Of a stretch of DNA of 64,000 nt, positions 17,501 to 25,605 are shown one piece after another. Each line of letters starts with the position of its first letter. The stretch's first letter is position 1. The position numbers and the translations under genes were made by a program. Location of the stretch: positions 32,310-96,309 of the forward strand of contig JAFGCX010000017.1 in NCBI GenBank assembly GCA_016932415.1. Reading direction: 5' to 3'. This DNA comes from Candidatus Krumholzibacteriota bacterium. GTDB taxonomy: Bacteria; Krumholzibacteriota; Krumholzibacteriia; Krumholzibacteriales; Krumholzibacteriaceae. The notes under the pieces were generated by a model, which saw only the letters and a list, made by a program, of their open reading frames with translations, did no database searches and was not told where the DNA came from.

Positions 17501-17531
17501 AAAAAACGCCACGCCCATCAGGGGCGCGGCG
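17501..17531 (-). terminator. Rho-independent terminator of the PadR operon
   Basis: Read on the minus strand, a GC-rich hairpin (GCCGCGCCCC, loop, GGGCGTGGC) is followed directly by six T. It lies just beyond the stop of the minus-strand gene ending at 17562. Confidence 0.8.
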
Positions 17532-17561
17532 AACATAAAATCCAGGATTCCACGGCGGGTG

Positions 17562-17948
17562 TTATTTGAGCGCGCCCTTGATCCTGTTGTAGCGGGCAAG
17601 TAGAATAAACCAGACGATACCGGAAACGATCAGGACGTGGATGCCATAAATCGTTGTTGTAAGGGCCTGGCCGAAGCCGGACGCGATAATTGCCGGGGAA
17701 AGCGATTCGGCCCGGGAGATCGCCAGCATCGCGTTATAGATACCGGTGGCCTGTCCCAGAATACCGGTCACGGCGCTAATGACCCCCCAGAAGATTATCG
17801 CGTGCAAACCCTTGAACAGCTGAGCGTTTGAAAGTCCTTTTCTGAAATATAGATCAACGGTCTTTTTAACAACGAGCGCGATTATAGCGAGACTTATTAT
17901 GAACAGGGGCACAGCCCAGGTCCCCATTGAAGTAATGAAGTATCTCAT
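17562..17948 (-). CDS. Small TolQ/ExbB/MotA-like membrane protein
   Basis: Protein of 128 residues with three predicted membrane helices (about 10-30, 45-65 and 95-118). The segment TGILGQATGIYNAMLAI ... GFGQALTTTIYG resembles the pore-forming part of MotA/TolQ/ExbB proton channels (glycine-rich helix, then the AL-TT-x-G motif), but it is shorter than those proteins and no ExbD/TolR/MotB partner is encoded nearby. The start has AAAGGAGATGAT upstream. It is last in a padR-led operon, 11 bases after a larger protein whose C-terminal half has the same pattern. Specific function unknown. Confidence 0.75.
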   Translation of the reverse strand: MRYFITSMGTWAVPLFIISLAIIALVVKKTVDLYFRKGLSNAQLFKGLHAIIFWGVISAVTGILGQATGIYNAMLAISRAESLSPAIIASGFGQALTTTIYGIHVLIVSGIVWFILLARYNRIKGALK

Positions 17949-17959
17949 ATCATCTCCTT

Positions 17960-18703
17960 TTATCTGATATCAAACAACCATTCGGTTTCCGCTTCTTCGA
18001 TTCGCCTGACCCTCCCTGTGATGAAGAACCAGATCAGGCCAATGGCGATAGAGAGAAGAAGACACGTCATCATCATGGCCGAGAGATTTATCGCCAGATT
18101 GACAGCTCCTTTGAAAGCCGAGTCGATATTACCTGGTGCCGCTCTCATCGCTTTGAAGGTCTCAACGGATAATCCGTATACACCAGTAAGGACGCTGCCG
18201 CAGCCAAGGGCGATGAACCACGCGGAACCGGATCGCAGCTTTCCCGTCCCGTGGTCTTTCCTTATGAAAAGAAGGTAGAATTGCCTGACCGTCAAGATTA
18301 TGGCGGTTATGGCGATTCCCAGCAGAGGCCAGGCGTATGGCCCGATCCTGTTAAAAAAGCCGTCAGAAAAAAGATGTGGAACGGAGAAGACAGCGATAGT
18401 AAGAAGGATCACGATTAGCAACGCTTTTTCCCATCTCGATCTTGCCTGTTCCGAAAGACGAGCGAGCAGCCTGTTGATAGCCGTCTGGTGAATATTTACA
18501 AGTTCGGCAAGAGCCGCGTCGGAAATATCGAATTTCTCTCCCGCTCTCTTTTCCGCTTCCGCCTCGCTGAGTCCTTCCGCGACGTAGAGCTTGAACATCT
18601 CTTCCAGGTCAGACCCGACTTCGAGCAGTATTCTTGATTTGTCAGGTTGCGGCAGGTCCAATTTTCGGCTGATCTCCTTCAAAATCGTGCTGAATCTCCT
18701 CAT
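17960..18703 (-). CDS. Membrane protein with HAAS-like N-terminal domain, PadR-linked
   Basis: Protein of 247 residues. The first 60 residues (LEEMFKLYVAEGLSEAEAEK) resemble the HAAS/permease-prefix domain commonly encoded beside PadR regulators. Four hydrophobic helices follow (about residues 95-115, 122-145, 165-185 and 205-230). The last two lie in a segment (TGVYGLSVETFKAM ... ) patterned like the neighbouring 128-residue TolQ/ExbB-like protein, which suggests the two are paralogues. The ATG overlaps the padR stop by four bases. The family is known by context, not by activity; a PadR-controlled envelope function is inferred. Confidence 0.78.
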   Translation of the reverse strand: MRRFSTILKEISRKLDLPQPDKSRILLEVGSDLEEMFKLYVAEGLSEAEAEKRAGEKFDISDAALAELVNIHQTAINRLLARLSEQARSRWEKALLIVILLTIAVFSVPHLFSDGFFNRIGPYAWPLLGIAITAIILTVRQFYLLFIRKDHGTGKLRSGSAWFIALGCGSVLTGVYGLSVETFKAMRAAPGNIDSAFKGAVNLAINLSAMMMTCLLLSIAIGLIWFFITGRVRRIEEAETEWLFDIR

Positions 18704-19047
18704 TTTCCAGCACCTCCCGTTATATTAAGGAATTGATCGAAGAATTCTTTCCACGCGAGAGCTTGACTGTCAGCGTATTTTTTCCCCCTGGCGGTCAGTG
18801 AATATTGTTTTCTTTTCCGTCTGCTTTCTTCCTTGAGCCATTCGCCCCTGATCTTGCCTTCTTTTTCGAGTTTATGAAGGATGGGGTAGAGAGTTCCATG
18901 ATTGAATCTGAAATAATGACTGCTCTTTTCCTCGATTTCCAGCGCGATCTGATATCCGTGCATCTTTCCCTGGCGAAGCACGGCAAGTATAAGGTCCTCG
19001 TTACAATGTTTTGTGAGGTTCTGTATTTCGAGCCCGTTTTTATCCAT
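18700..19047 (-). CDS. PadR-family transcriptional regulator
   Basis: Winged-helix DNA-binding protein of 115 residues with the PadR signature: ILAVLRQGKMHGYQIALEIE (helix-turn-helix entry), then FNHGTLYPILHKLEKEGKI and the basic wing WLKEESRRKRKQYSLTARG. PadR proteins repress linked membrane-protein operons and themselves. AGGTAG lies just ahead of the ATG. It overlaps the following HAAS-type gene by four bases, and AT-rich repeats upstream (19099-19121) are a plausible autoregulatory operator. Confidence 0.93.
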   Translation of the reverse strand: MDKNGLEIQNLTKHCNEDLILAVLRQGKMHGYQIALEIEEKSSHYFRFNHGTLYPILHKLEKEGKIRGEWLKEESRRKRKQYSLTARGKKYADSQALAWKEFFDQFLNITGGAGK

Positions 19048-19098
19048 CTCTACCTATCCGGGACGTGTTTCGATCCCCGAAGGGCTATATGTATGATC

Positions 19099-19121
19099 TC
19101 TATATATCGACCATCTATATA
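19099..19121 (-). promoter_or_regulatory. Candidate PadR operator/promoter region
   Basis: Two exact direct copies of TCTATATA (19099-19106 and 19114-19121, plus-strand reading) lie 52-75 bases upstream of padR in a very AT-rich tract. Their 15-base period and position suggest an operator overlapping the padR promoter. Binding is inferred. Confidence 0.4.
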
Positions 19122-19212
19122 ATAACTGGCGGTGTGATTCCTGTCAATGTCTTTTGTCGATCTCAATCGTTAAAAACCATTAAGGAAAGCCTGTCATGGG
19201 GGAATGGCAGTG

Positions 19213-20181
19213 TCAGAGGCAGTTTTTTCCCCCGACCGAATCTTTTATGTGGACCAGGCCTTCAGGGTAAGGCGAAAAATAGGTCTGGGATCTCAGATCT
19301 GCCGTTTTAAAACGGGCTATCCACACGCGAAGGAGCAGAAGCAGGGAACTGAGCGGCATTTTCTTTTCCCTGTAGCGTTCCATCGATTCGAGAAAAAACC
19401 CTTTTTCCTCGTGGGTCAGCGTATAGGAAAAATAACTCATCGCGTGAAGAAGAATATTTATATTGGAAGTATATCTTGAGGGTCTTCTCAGCGCGTAATT
19501 GAGATGTCTTCCATAGTCTTCCATTAACTGCCGGGTCGTCCTGCCGTCATGGTCCGAGAGAACCGTTTCAAGAGACCTCTTCTCTTTCGCGTTGTAGGAA
19601 GTGAGAAGAAGGTTGTTTTCCTCGTGGAACCTGGCGATTGCCCCTGCTTTGCCGCTCGAAGCGGCGACGCGGAAGCGGGCCATGGTAAAGATCCTGGTCA
19701 GAAAATGCTCCCTTAATCTCAGATCATCGAGTCTTGTCTCATCCTCGATCGGGAGGTGACCAAATCGCGATAAGACGGAAGAGGCAAAAAATCCCGAACC
19801 CCTTGAGCCCGGTGAAACAGAAGCTGGAGAAGAATATATTTTCACGCCGCCCGGTCCACATGAAGGAGACCTGCTTTTTAAAATAAATCCGTCGATCTTT
19901 TCAAGGCGCTCAAGAAAACGATCTGAAAAATCGATCATCCCGGTTGTAAGATCCCTGCCCGTCGAGGGCTGGAGCAGCCGCAGCGACCCTTTTTCTTCGA
20001 CTATCCTTATCGTGTCCCGCGGAGTCCCCAGGGCGATCGCGACCTCGGGACAGACAGGTATGAAGTCGACATATTTCCCCAAACGCTTGATAAACGGTGC
20101 CGAAACGACCTTGCCGTCATAACGGCAGGCGCTGAATCCGAGACATTCGCTGACTACTATAACGGGCCTGATCTTTTTCAT
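19213..20181 (-). CDS. DUF523-DUF1722 (TudS-YbgA) fusion protein
   Basis: Protein of 322 residues with two domains. Residues 1-150 are DUF523: an N-terminal SECLGFSACRYDG, then VCPEVAIALGTPRD and SRSPSCGPGG. The thiouracil desulfidase TudS belongs to this family and holds an iron-sulfur cluster with three cysteines; equivalents are visible here in the SEC, CPE and PSCG motifs. Residues about 190-310 are DUF1722 (YbgA), with REHFLTRIF ... FHEENNLLLTSYN. The start has GAGGAGAA directly upstream. It stands alone on the minus strand. A role in sulfur removal from tRNA-derived or toxic thio-compounds is possible but unproven for the fused form. Confidence 0.88.
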   Translation of the reverse strand: MKKIRPVIVVSECLGFSACRYDGKVVSAPFIKRLGKYVDFIPVCPEVAIALGTPRDTIRIVEEKGSLRLLQPSTGRDLTTGMIDFSDRFLERLEKIDGFILKSRSPSCGPGGVKIYSSPASVSPGSRGSGFFASSVLSRFGHLPIEDETRLDDLRLREHFLTRIFTMARFRVAASSGKAGAIARFHEENNLLLTSYNAKEKRSLETVLSDHDGRTTRQLMEDYGRHLNYALRRPSRYTSNINILLHAMSYFSYTLTHEEKGFFLESMERYREKKMPLSSLLLLLRVWIARFKTADLRSQTYFSPYPEGLVHIKDSVGGKNCL

Positions 20182-20421
20182 TTCTCCTCACCGCGCCGGA
20201 AAAGCCGGCATGCCGGACCGTCGATCTCACCCGGGGAAATTAAACGATCCGCTTTCCGGACACAAACAGAAAAAGAGGTGCCAGGAGGCCGATCCGATTC
20301 AAGACTGGACAAAAATGGCAATGGGAAGTACTCTCTGAAAGAATTTCCGCCTGGTTGCCACCGCTAAGGCAATAAGATCGATCTGTATCAGGGTCCCCGA
20401 GATGAAACGAGGTCATTATAT

Positions 20422-22560
20422 ATGAAGATCGCGAAAACGATAGTACTGATCATCGCATTTCCCGCGATCATTGGTTGTGCCGGGATCTCCGGCCGGCTTC
20501 CAGCTCCCGCAGAACCCGTAGCGAGCGGGGAATTTAACTCGGGCGCCGCTAAGGTCGATATTACGCCGATACCGGGATACCCGATGGGCGGATACGCTAT
20601 CGCGGGATATATATCAAGAGGTGTCTGGACGCGGCTGTACGCAAGGGCGGTATCTTTCGAAGATCCCGAAGGCAGAAGCATGGTGATCGTCTCGGCCGAT
20701 CTCTGGGCGATGCCGGCGGGGCTAGCTGACAGGGTCGCCGAACTGGTAGCCCGGAAACACGGGATCGAGAGACTTTCGAGGGAACAGATGATCCTGGCTG
20801 CTACTCATACTCACAACGGACCCGGCAATTTTTCATCGAGCAAATTCTATAACCAGATGGCTTCTCTGGAAGGCGGGTTCGACCGGGCGCTTTTTGATTT
20901 TCTCGCTGACAGGATAGCCTGGGCTATCGCTGAATCATGGAAGAAGAGAGAACCGGCGGCGGTGCGCTACGCGCAGGGACAGGTACCCGGAATAGCGCGA
21001 AACCGCAGCATCGGACCGTTCAAGAAAAACGGATCGGACGCGCTGGAGCTTATCGAATCCAACAAGGGGCTTCCGGTCAGAAAAACCGATTTTCCCATTG
21101 GCGGCGACAAGGCATATATGGCGATCGACCAGACCCTGAGGATGATCAAGATACAGAGCGCCACGCGTGGCGGTGAGCTTATCGCCGCTCTTGCTTTTTA
21201 CGCGGTACATCCGACCGTCATGAACACGACTACACGGGTATACAGCAGCGATATCTTCGGTGTGGCCACATCGATCGTGGAGAATTCGCTTCACGCAGCT
21301 GGAAGGGGAACGCCTGTTGTCGCGATGATCAACGGAGCCGAGGGAGATGTCGCCGCCAACTGGAAGCGGCGTGACAGGGAGGAGACGATCGAGATCGGAA
21401 GGCTGCTTTCCACCGGGATCCTCGATCTGATCGAGGGTCCGGGCAGTGATATAACCGGTCCGATCAAGTACAGTTTCGGTGAATCCCGCCTTTCGGAACT
21501 GACCGGTCCTGCCTCGGGAGCGTCCACTTTGTGCGGTGCTGAAGCAGACTGGTCATTCCTTCGGGACGCGGGGTTTTATGAGGGGATGAAACAGGAAGAT
21601 CCTGAAAGGCAGATGCCGGGGCAGTGGGTAAAGAGGAATCCTCTTAAGGACGATATCGAATCAAATATGATCAAGTCAGCCTATCCATGGATCGTCAAGA
21701 ACGTCATGCGGCCACCGGCAAGCGTTCCGATAGGAGTCTACGGCATAGGACCGGTGACGATTGCCACCTTGCCGGGGGAATTCACCACTGTGCTGGGTAA
21801 GAGGATAGCGAAAGCAGTAGCGAGGGAGCGTTCAGAGCGCGGGCCGGTTCTCCTGGCCGGGCTTGCCAACGAGTATATCTCGTATTTCTGTACAAGGGAA
21901 GAATATGCCGAGCAGCATTACGAAGGAGCTTCGATGATTTACGGGCCATCGGCCGGAGAACGGATCAGGGATGACCTGGCCGGGTTGGCGAAGACGATGG
22001 ACGGGAAGGAGCCACGGCTGAAAAGCAGGAAGTACAGGTATTCGACAGGATCGGGAAAAAGTTTCGGAGTAAAGCAGTTCGATCTTGTCTCCCACCAGGA
22101 CAGATTGAAAGCTTTTCACTATACCCTTGACGGCCTGTTGCGCGGTGGCGAAAACAGCCTTCCAGTAACGGATAATCCACGTTTTATCTGGATCGATGAT
22201 AATCCCAGATGGTCGGATTACAGGTCTTCGAAACTCTCGCCGATGCCAGCGGTCGCCGTGGAAGTCCTCAGCCCTGACGGATGGAAACGGCTGAAAGTAG
22301 ATGGGATCGATGAGACGGACGAGGGGACCGATTTCGTAACGGCGGTAGTGGCGTCGCTGATAGATAAGACCCGGTGGTCCACTATATGGATCCCACCAGC
22401 GTCGGTAGAAAGCGACCCGGTCTTGCGAGAGGCGGAGTACAGGTTCGTCGTCAGGGGAAATACAGGCTTGTTCATCTCTCCTCCCTTTACGATCGAATCG
22501 GCAAGAGCGAAAAGCGGCCTTACCGGAGTAGCGAGGAAGCCTGTCGAGCGGGAAAGCTGA
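20422..22560 (+). CDS. Neutral/alkaline ceramidase-like lipoprotein
   Basis: Protein of 712 residues related to neutral/alkaline non-lysosomal ceramidases, zinc amidases that cleave N-acyl-sphingosine. A lipoprotein signal (IIAFPAIIGC) precedes GAAKVDITPIPGYPMGGY, the typical opening of the family. The zinc-site motif AATHTHNGPG is at about residue 135, and NGAEGDVAAN near 315 sits where the catalytic-serine loop (GDxSPN-like) is normally found, here without the serine. AFYAVHPTVMN contains a further conserved His. GAGGTC lies upstream of the ATG. The missing canonical serine means a substrate other than ceramide, or a different mechanism, is possible. Monocistronic or co-transcribed with the OsmC gene 52 bases downstream. 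Confidence 0.8.
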   Translation: MKIAKTIVLIIAFPAIIGCAGISGRLPAPAEPVASGEFNSGAAKVDITPIPGYPMGGYAIAGYISRGVWTRLYARAVSFEDPEGRSMVIVSADLWAMPAGLADRVAELVARKHGIERLSREQMILAATHTHNGPGNFSSSKFYNQMASLEGGFDRALFDFLADRIAWAIAESWKKREPAAVRYAQGQVPGIARNRSIGPFKKNGSDALELIESNKGLPVRKTDFPIGGDKAYMAIDQTLRMIKIQSATRGGELIAALAFYAVHPTVMNTTTRVYSSDIFGVATSIVENSLHAAGRGTPVVAMINGAEGDVAANWKRRDREETIEIGRLLSTGILDLIEGPGSDITGPIKYSFGESRLSELTGPASGASTLCGAEADWSFLRDAGFYEGMKQEDPERQMPGQWVKRNPLKDDIESNMIKSAYPWIVKNVMRPPASVPIGVYGIGPVTIATLPGEFTTVLGKRIAKAVARERSERGPVLLAGLANEYISYFCTREEYAEQHYEGASMIYGPSAGERIRDDLAGLAKTMDGKEPRLKSRKYRYSTGSGKSFGVKQFDLVSHQDRLKAFHYTLDGLLRGGENSLPVTDNPRFIWIDDNPRWSDYRSSKLSPMPAVAVEVLSPDGWKRLKVDGIDETDEGTDFVTAVVASLIDKTRWSTIWIPPASVESDPVLREAEYRFVVRGNTGLFISPPFTIESARAKSGLTGVARKPVERES

Positions 22561-22612
22561 TCAAGGCATCGCTGTCAGGCGGCCGCCCCGAAAAACAAAG
22601 GAGAAGGATACG

Positions 22613-23032
22613 ATGTCAAAACAGACGGTCGACCTGAACTGGACAGAGAATATGTCTTTCAGCACGACACTCGACGGGCATGAGATCGTCCTGGACGCCG
22701 GGAGCGGATCGGGAGGGGAGGACAGAGGGCCGAGGCCGAAACAGCTGATGCTTGTAGCTCTTGCCGGATGCACCGGGATGGATGTCGTATCGATATTGAA
22801 AAAAATGAAGGTCGAGATTGAGGGTTTCAGAGTACTTGTCGAGGGGGAGCTGACCGATGAGCACCCGAAGTATTACAGGGCGATGCATGTAATATACGAG
22901 TTTCGCGGAGACGGCCTGCCGATGGACAAACTGGAAAAGGCGGTGAGCCTTTCCGAAGAAAAATACTGCGGCGTGAGCGCTCTATACAAAAAAGCGATAG
23001 AAGTAAGTTCCGAGATCAGGATCGCCGGGTGA
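22613..23032 (+). CDS. OsmC-family peroxiredoxin-like protein
   Basis: Protein of 139 residues of the OsmC/Ohr fold, YhfA-like subgroup. PKQLMLVALAGCTGMDVVSIL contains the first reactive cysteine and EEKYCGVSALYKKA the second, at the spacing usual for thiol-dependent hydroperoxide reductases. The full length matches the family. AAAGGAGAAGG precedes the ATG. It ends four bases before the convergent mscS gene, so read-through from either side is likely unless a terminator lies within the coding ends. Confidence 0.92.
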   Translation: MSKQTVDLNWTENMSFSTTLDGHEIVLDAGSGSGGEDRGPRPKQLMLVALAGCTGMDVVSILKKMKVEIEGFRVLVEGELTDEHPKYYRAMHVIYEFRGDGLPMDKLEKAVSLSEEKYCGVSALYKKAIEVSSEIRIAG

Positions 23033-23036
23033 CGCC

Positions 23037-24086
23037 CTACTGGTTTTCGATGTAGATCGACTGTGTCGGGAAAGCGAATTCTATCCCGTTCTTCTCGAAC
23101 TCTTCCCTGATCCTTAAATTTATCTCCTGCTGGATATCCATATATTTATTATAATCCCTCGTCTCTATGAAATATGCGGTCTCTATATCCTGGCTGTAAT
23201 CACCGAACCCCTGAAAATGGCAGCGGTCGAAAGTCGTCATTTCTGTCGACTCTATGATGTTTTTTATCAGTCCGGGAATGATCCTCAGTTTGTCACCTGG
23301 AGTATTGTACGTCACGCCGATCTTGAATATTGCGCGCCGCCTTTCCATCCGGCGATAGTTGCTCAGTCTCGAGTTGGTAATGTCGGTGTTCGAAAAAACG
23401 AGTTCCTCTCCGCTGAGACTTCTTATCCTCGACGTCTTGATCCCTATATGTTCCACCGTTCCCTTGAACTCACCGATGATGATGAAGTCGCCGATCTCGA
23501 AAGGCTTGTCGAAAAATATAGTGAAATAGCTGAAAAGATCTCCAAGTATCGTCTGGGCGGCAAGGGCGATAGCTATGCCGCCGATCCCGAGTCCGGTGAC
23601 GAGAGCCGTTATCTTAAGTCCAAGATTGTCGAGCAGGATAAGCAGCGCGAATGTCCAGATGATAAGCCTGGCGATCGTGAGTATACCCTTGTAGACATGT
23701 TGCCTGGAATGGTCTGATCCTCTCTTCGCCTGGTATCTGTTCAGCAGGATCGAGATCAGCGCGAGGATGCTTCTTACGGCAAGATAGATTATGACGGCAA
23801 TGCTGGCGACGCTTATCGTTTTTTCAGCGAGAAGGCCGAGTTTCAGCTTGTGGATGCTGATGTAAAAGACGCCGTAATAGAGGATCGGCACAAGCCATTT
23901 GGCACTGGCAAGAAATATGTTATCAACGATTGCCTCTGTTTTTGCAGTCAGCTTCCTGAGACGGCGGAGAATAATTGATTTAAAGATCCATATGACAGCA
24001 ACGCCTGAAAGAAAGTATATTAGAAAAACGAGATAATCCAGGACCCTGTTATTATAGAATATTTTTTGCAAGAATTCCTGATACAT
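23037..24086 (-). CDS. mscS: MscS-family mechanosensitive ion channel
   Basis: Protein of 349 residues in the cytoplasmic membrane that should open under osmotic tension. Several membrane helices occupy residues 1-165; the pore-lining helix and beta domain are recognisable as GIGGIAIALAAQTILGDLFS followed by DKPFEIGDFI, then GTVEHIGIKTSRIRSLSGE. The C-terminal alpha/beta domain ends at residue 349. AAAGGAGG sits ahead of the ATG. It follows oadB by about 110 bases on the same strand and could be read with it. Confidence 0.92.
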   Translation of the reverse strand: MYQEFLQKIFYNNRVLDYLVFLIYFLSGVAVIWIFKSIILRRLRKLTAKTEAIVDNIFLASAKWLVPILYYGVFYISIHKLKLGLLAEKTISVASIAVIIYLAVRSILALISILLNRYQAKRGSDHSRQHVYKGILTIARLIIWTFALLILLDNLGLKITALVTGLGIGGIAIALAAQTILGDLFSYFTIFFDKPFEIGDFIIIGEFKGTVEHIGIKTSRIRSLSGEELVFSNTDITNSRLSNYRRMERRRAIFKIGVTYNTPGDKLRIIPGLIKNIIESTEMTTFDRCHFQGFGDYSQDIETAYFIETRDYNKYMDIQQEINLRIREEFEKNGIEFAFPTQSIYIENQ

Positions 24087-24196
24087 CAGGCGCCTCCTTT
24101 TACGGTTTGTGCCATATTAAGGCCGCGGGCCCGCTCGCTCAATGAAAAAAACAGGACAGACAGCGCGGCGGAGTATTTTGGACGGGTCAAGCAGGC

Positions 24197-25561
24197 CTAA
24201 CGGCAGAGCGTAAGAAGGACGCCAGCGGCGACGGCCGATCCGATCACGCCGGCCACGTTCGGGCCCATTGCGTGCATGAGAAGAAAATTTCCCGGGTTCG
24301 CCTTCAACCCGACATCGGTGACTACCCTTGCCGCCATCGGGACGGCCGATACGCCAGCGGCTCCGATCAAAGGATTGATTTTCTCTCTGCTTACGAGGTT
24401 CATCAGCTTGGCAAGTATTATCCCAGCGGCGGTGCCGATGGCAAAAGCTATCATCCCAAGGGCTAGTATTCCAAGAGTCTCGGTGTGGAGGAATTTATCG
24501 GCGGCCAGTTTCGAACCTACCGAAAGACCGAGAAGAATAGTTATCGTATTGATCAGTTCGTTAGCCGCGGTATGCGAGAGCCGTTCCACGACGCCAGATT
24601 CCCTGAGAAGGTTTCCGAACATCAGCATGCCGATCAGCGGGGTCGCTCCGGGAAGGAGAAGTATGCAGAGGCCGAGGACAATGAGCGGGAAGATTATTTT
24701 TTCAACCGCCGAGACTTCCCTGAGCTGTTTCATCTCGATCTCGCGCTCTTTTTTTGAAGTAAGGATCTTCATGATCGGGGGCTGTATTATCGGTACGAGG
24801 GCCATGTATGAATAGGCGGCGACGGCGATCGCGCCGAGCAGGCCAGGGGAAAGCCTTCCCGCGAGAAAGATCGCGGTAGGGCCGTCAGCGCCTCCGATGA
24901 TACCTATCGCAGCGGCATCCTTGAGGGAAAAATCGATCCCGTCAACGGCTCCTGAAAGCCACAACGCTCCGATAAGGGTGGTGAAAATCCCGAACTGGGC
25001 TGCCGCGCCGAGAAGGGCTGTCTTGGGGTGAGCTATCAGTGGTCCGAAATCGGTCATTGCGCCCACTCCCATGAAGATCAGAAGAGGGAATACCCCTGTC
25101 TGAAGGCCAAATGTGTAAAGCATTCCAAGAAAGCCTTCCGGTCCGGATATCGCGGCAAGGGGTATATTGGCAAGTATTCCTCCGAACCCTATCGGAAGAA
25201 GAAGCAGGGGTTCGTACTTGTTGTGTATCGCCAGGTAAATCAGTCCCGTACTTAGAGCGATCATAAGTATCTGGCCGAGACCGGCCGGTATTCGCGCCTC
25301 ACCTTCTGTCCCGGCAGCGACTTCGGCATCAGGGCCCCCGATGAAAGCAAATATCCCGGTAGACTTCCACAATTCCTTTATCTGACTCGCGATTGTAGTC
25401 GTATCGGGGGCTTGCGCGAGTTCAGGCGATCTCACAGCCGGTTTTTCTTCCTGTGAAGAAAGAGTCAGGGGAGATAGAAAAAACCACGATACAACAGCCA
25501 GGAAAAGGATCATCAGGCAATATCGCTCCGGAGATTTAATTTTTCCTGTCACAATGTCCAT
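24197..25561 (-). CDS. oadB: Sodium-translocating decarboxylase beta subunit
   Basis: Membrane subunit (454 residues) of a biotin-dependent, sodium-pumping decarboxylase (oxaloacetate/methylmalonyl-CoA type). It decarboxylates carboxybiotin and exports sodium. The family motif [18 protein letters not shown] is present with the conserved Asp, along with about nine helices and the C-terminal [17 protein letters not shown]. An N-terminal extension of roughly 90 residues with its own hydrophobic segment ([16 protein letters not shown]-like, about residues 18-35) is longer than typical. The gene is last in the nadE-oadG-oadA-oadB run, 44 bases after oadA. Confidence 0.93.
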   Translation of the reverse strand: MDIVTGKIKSPERYCLMILFLAVVSWFFLSPLTLSSQEEKPAVRSPELAQAPDTTTIASQIKELWKSTGIFAFIGGPDAEVAAGTEGEARIPAGLGQILMIALSTGLIYLAIHNKYEPLLLLPIGFGGILANIPLAAISGPEGFLGMLYTFGLQTGVFPLLIFMGVGAMTDFGPLIAHPKTALLGAAAQFGIFTTLIGALWLSGAVDGIDFSLKDAAAIGIIGGADGPTAIFLAGRLSPGLLGAIAVAAYSYMALVPIIQPPIMKILTSKKEREIEMKQLREVSAVEKIIFPLIVLGLCILLLPGATPLIGMLMFGNLLRESGVVERLSHTAANELINTITILLGLSVGSKLAADKFLHTETLGILALGMIAFAIGTAAGIILAKLMNLVSREKINPLIGAAGVSAVPMAARVVTDVGLKANPGNFLLMHAMGPNVAGVIGSAVAAGVLLTLCR

Positions 25562-25605
25562 TCGAACGCGACCTTTTCAAAGAAGGCCCCCGGAAGGGGA
25601 GCATC

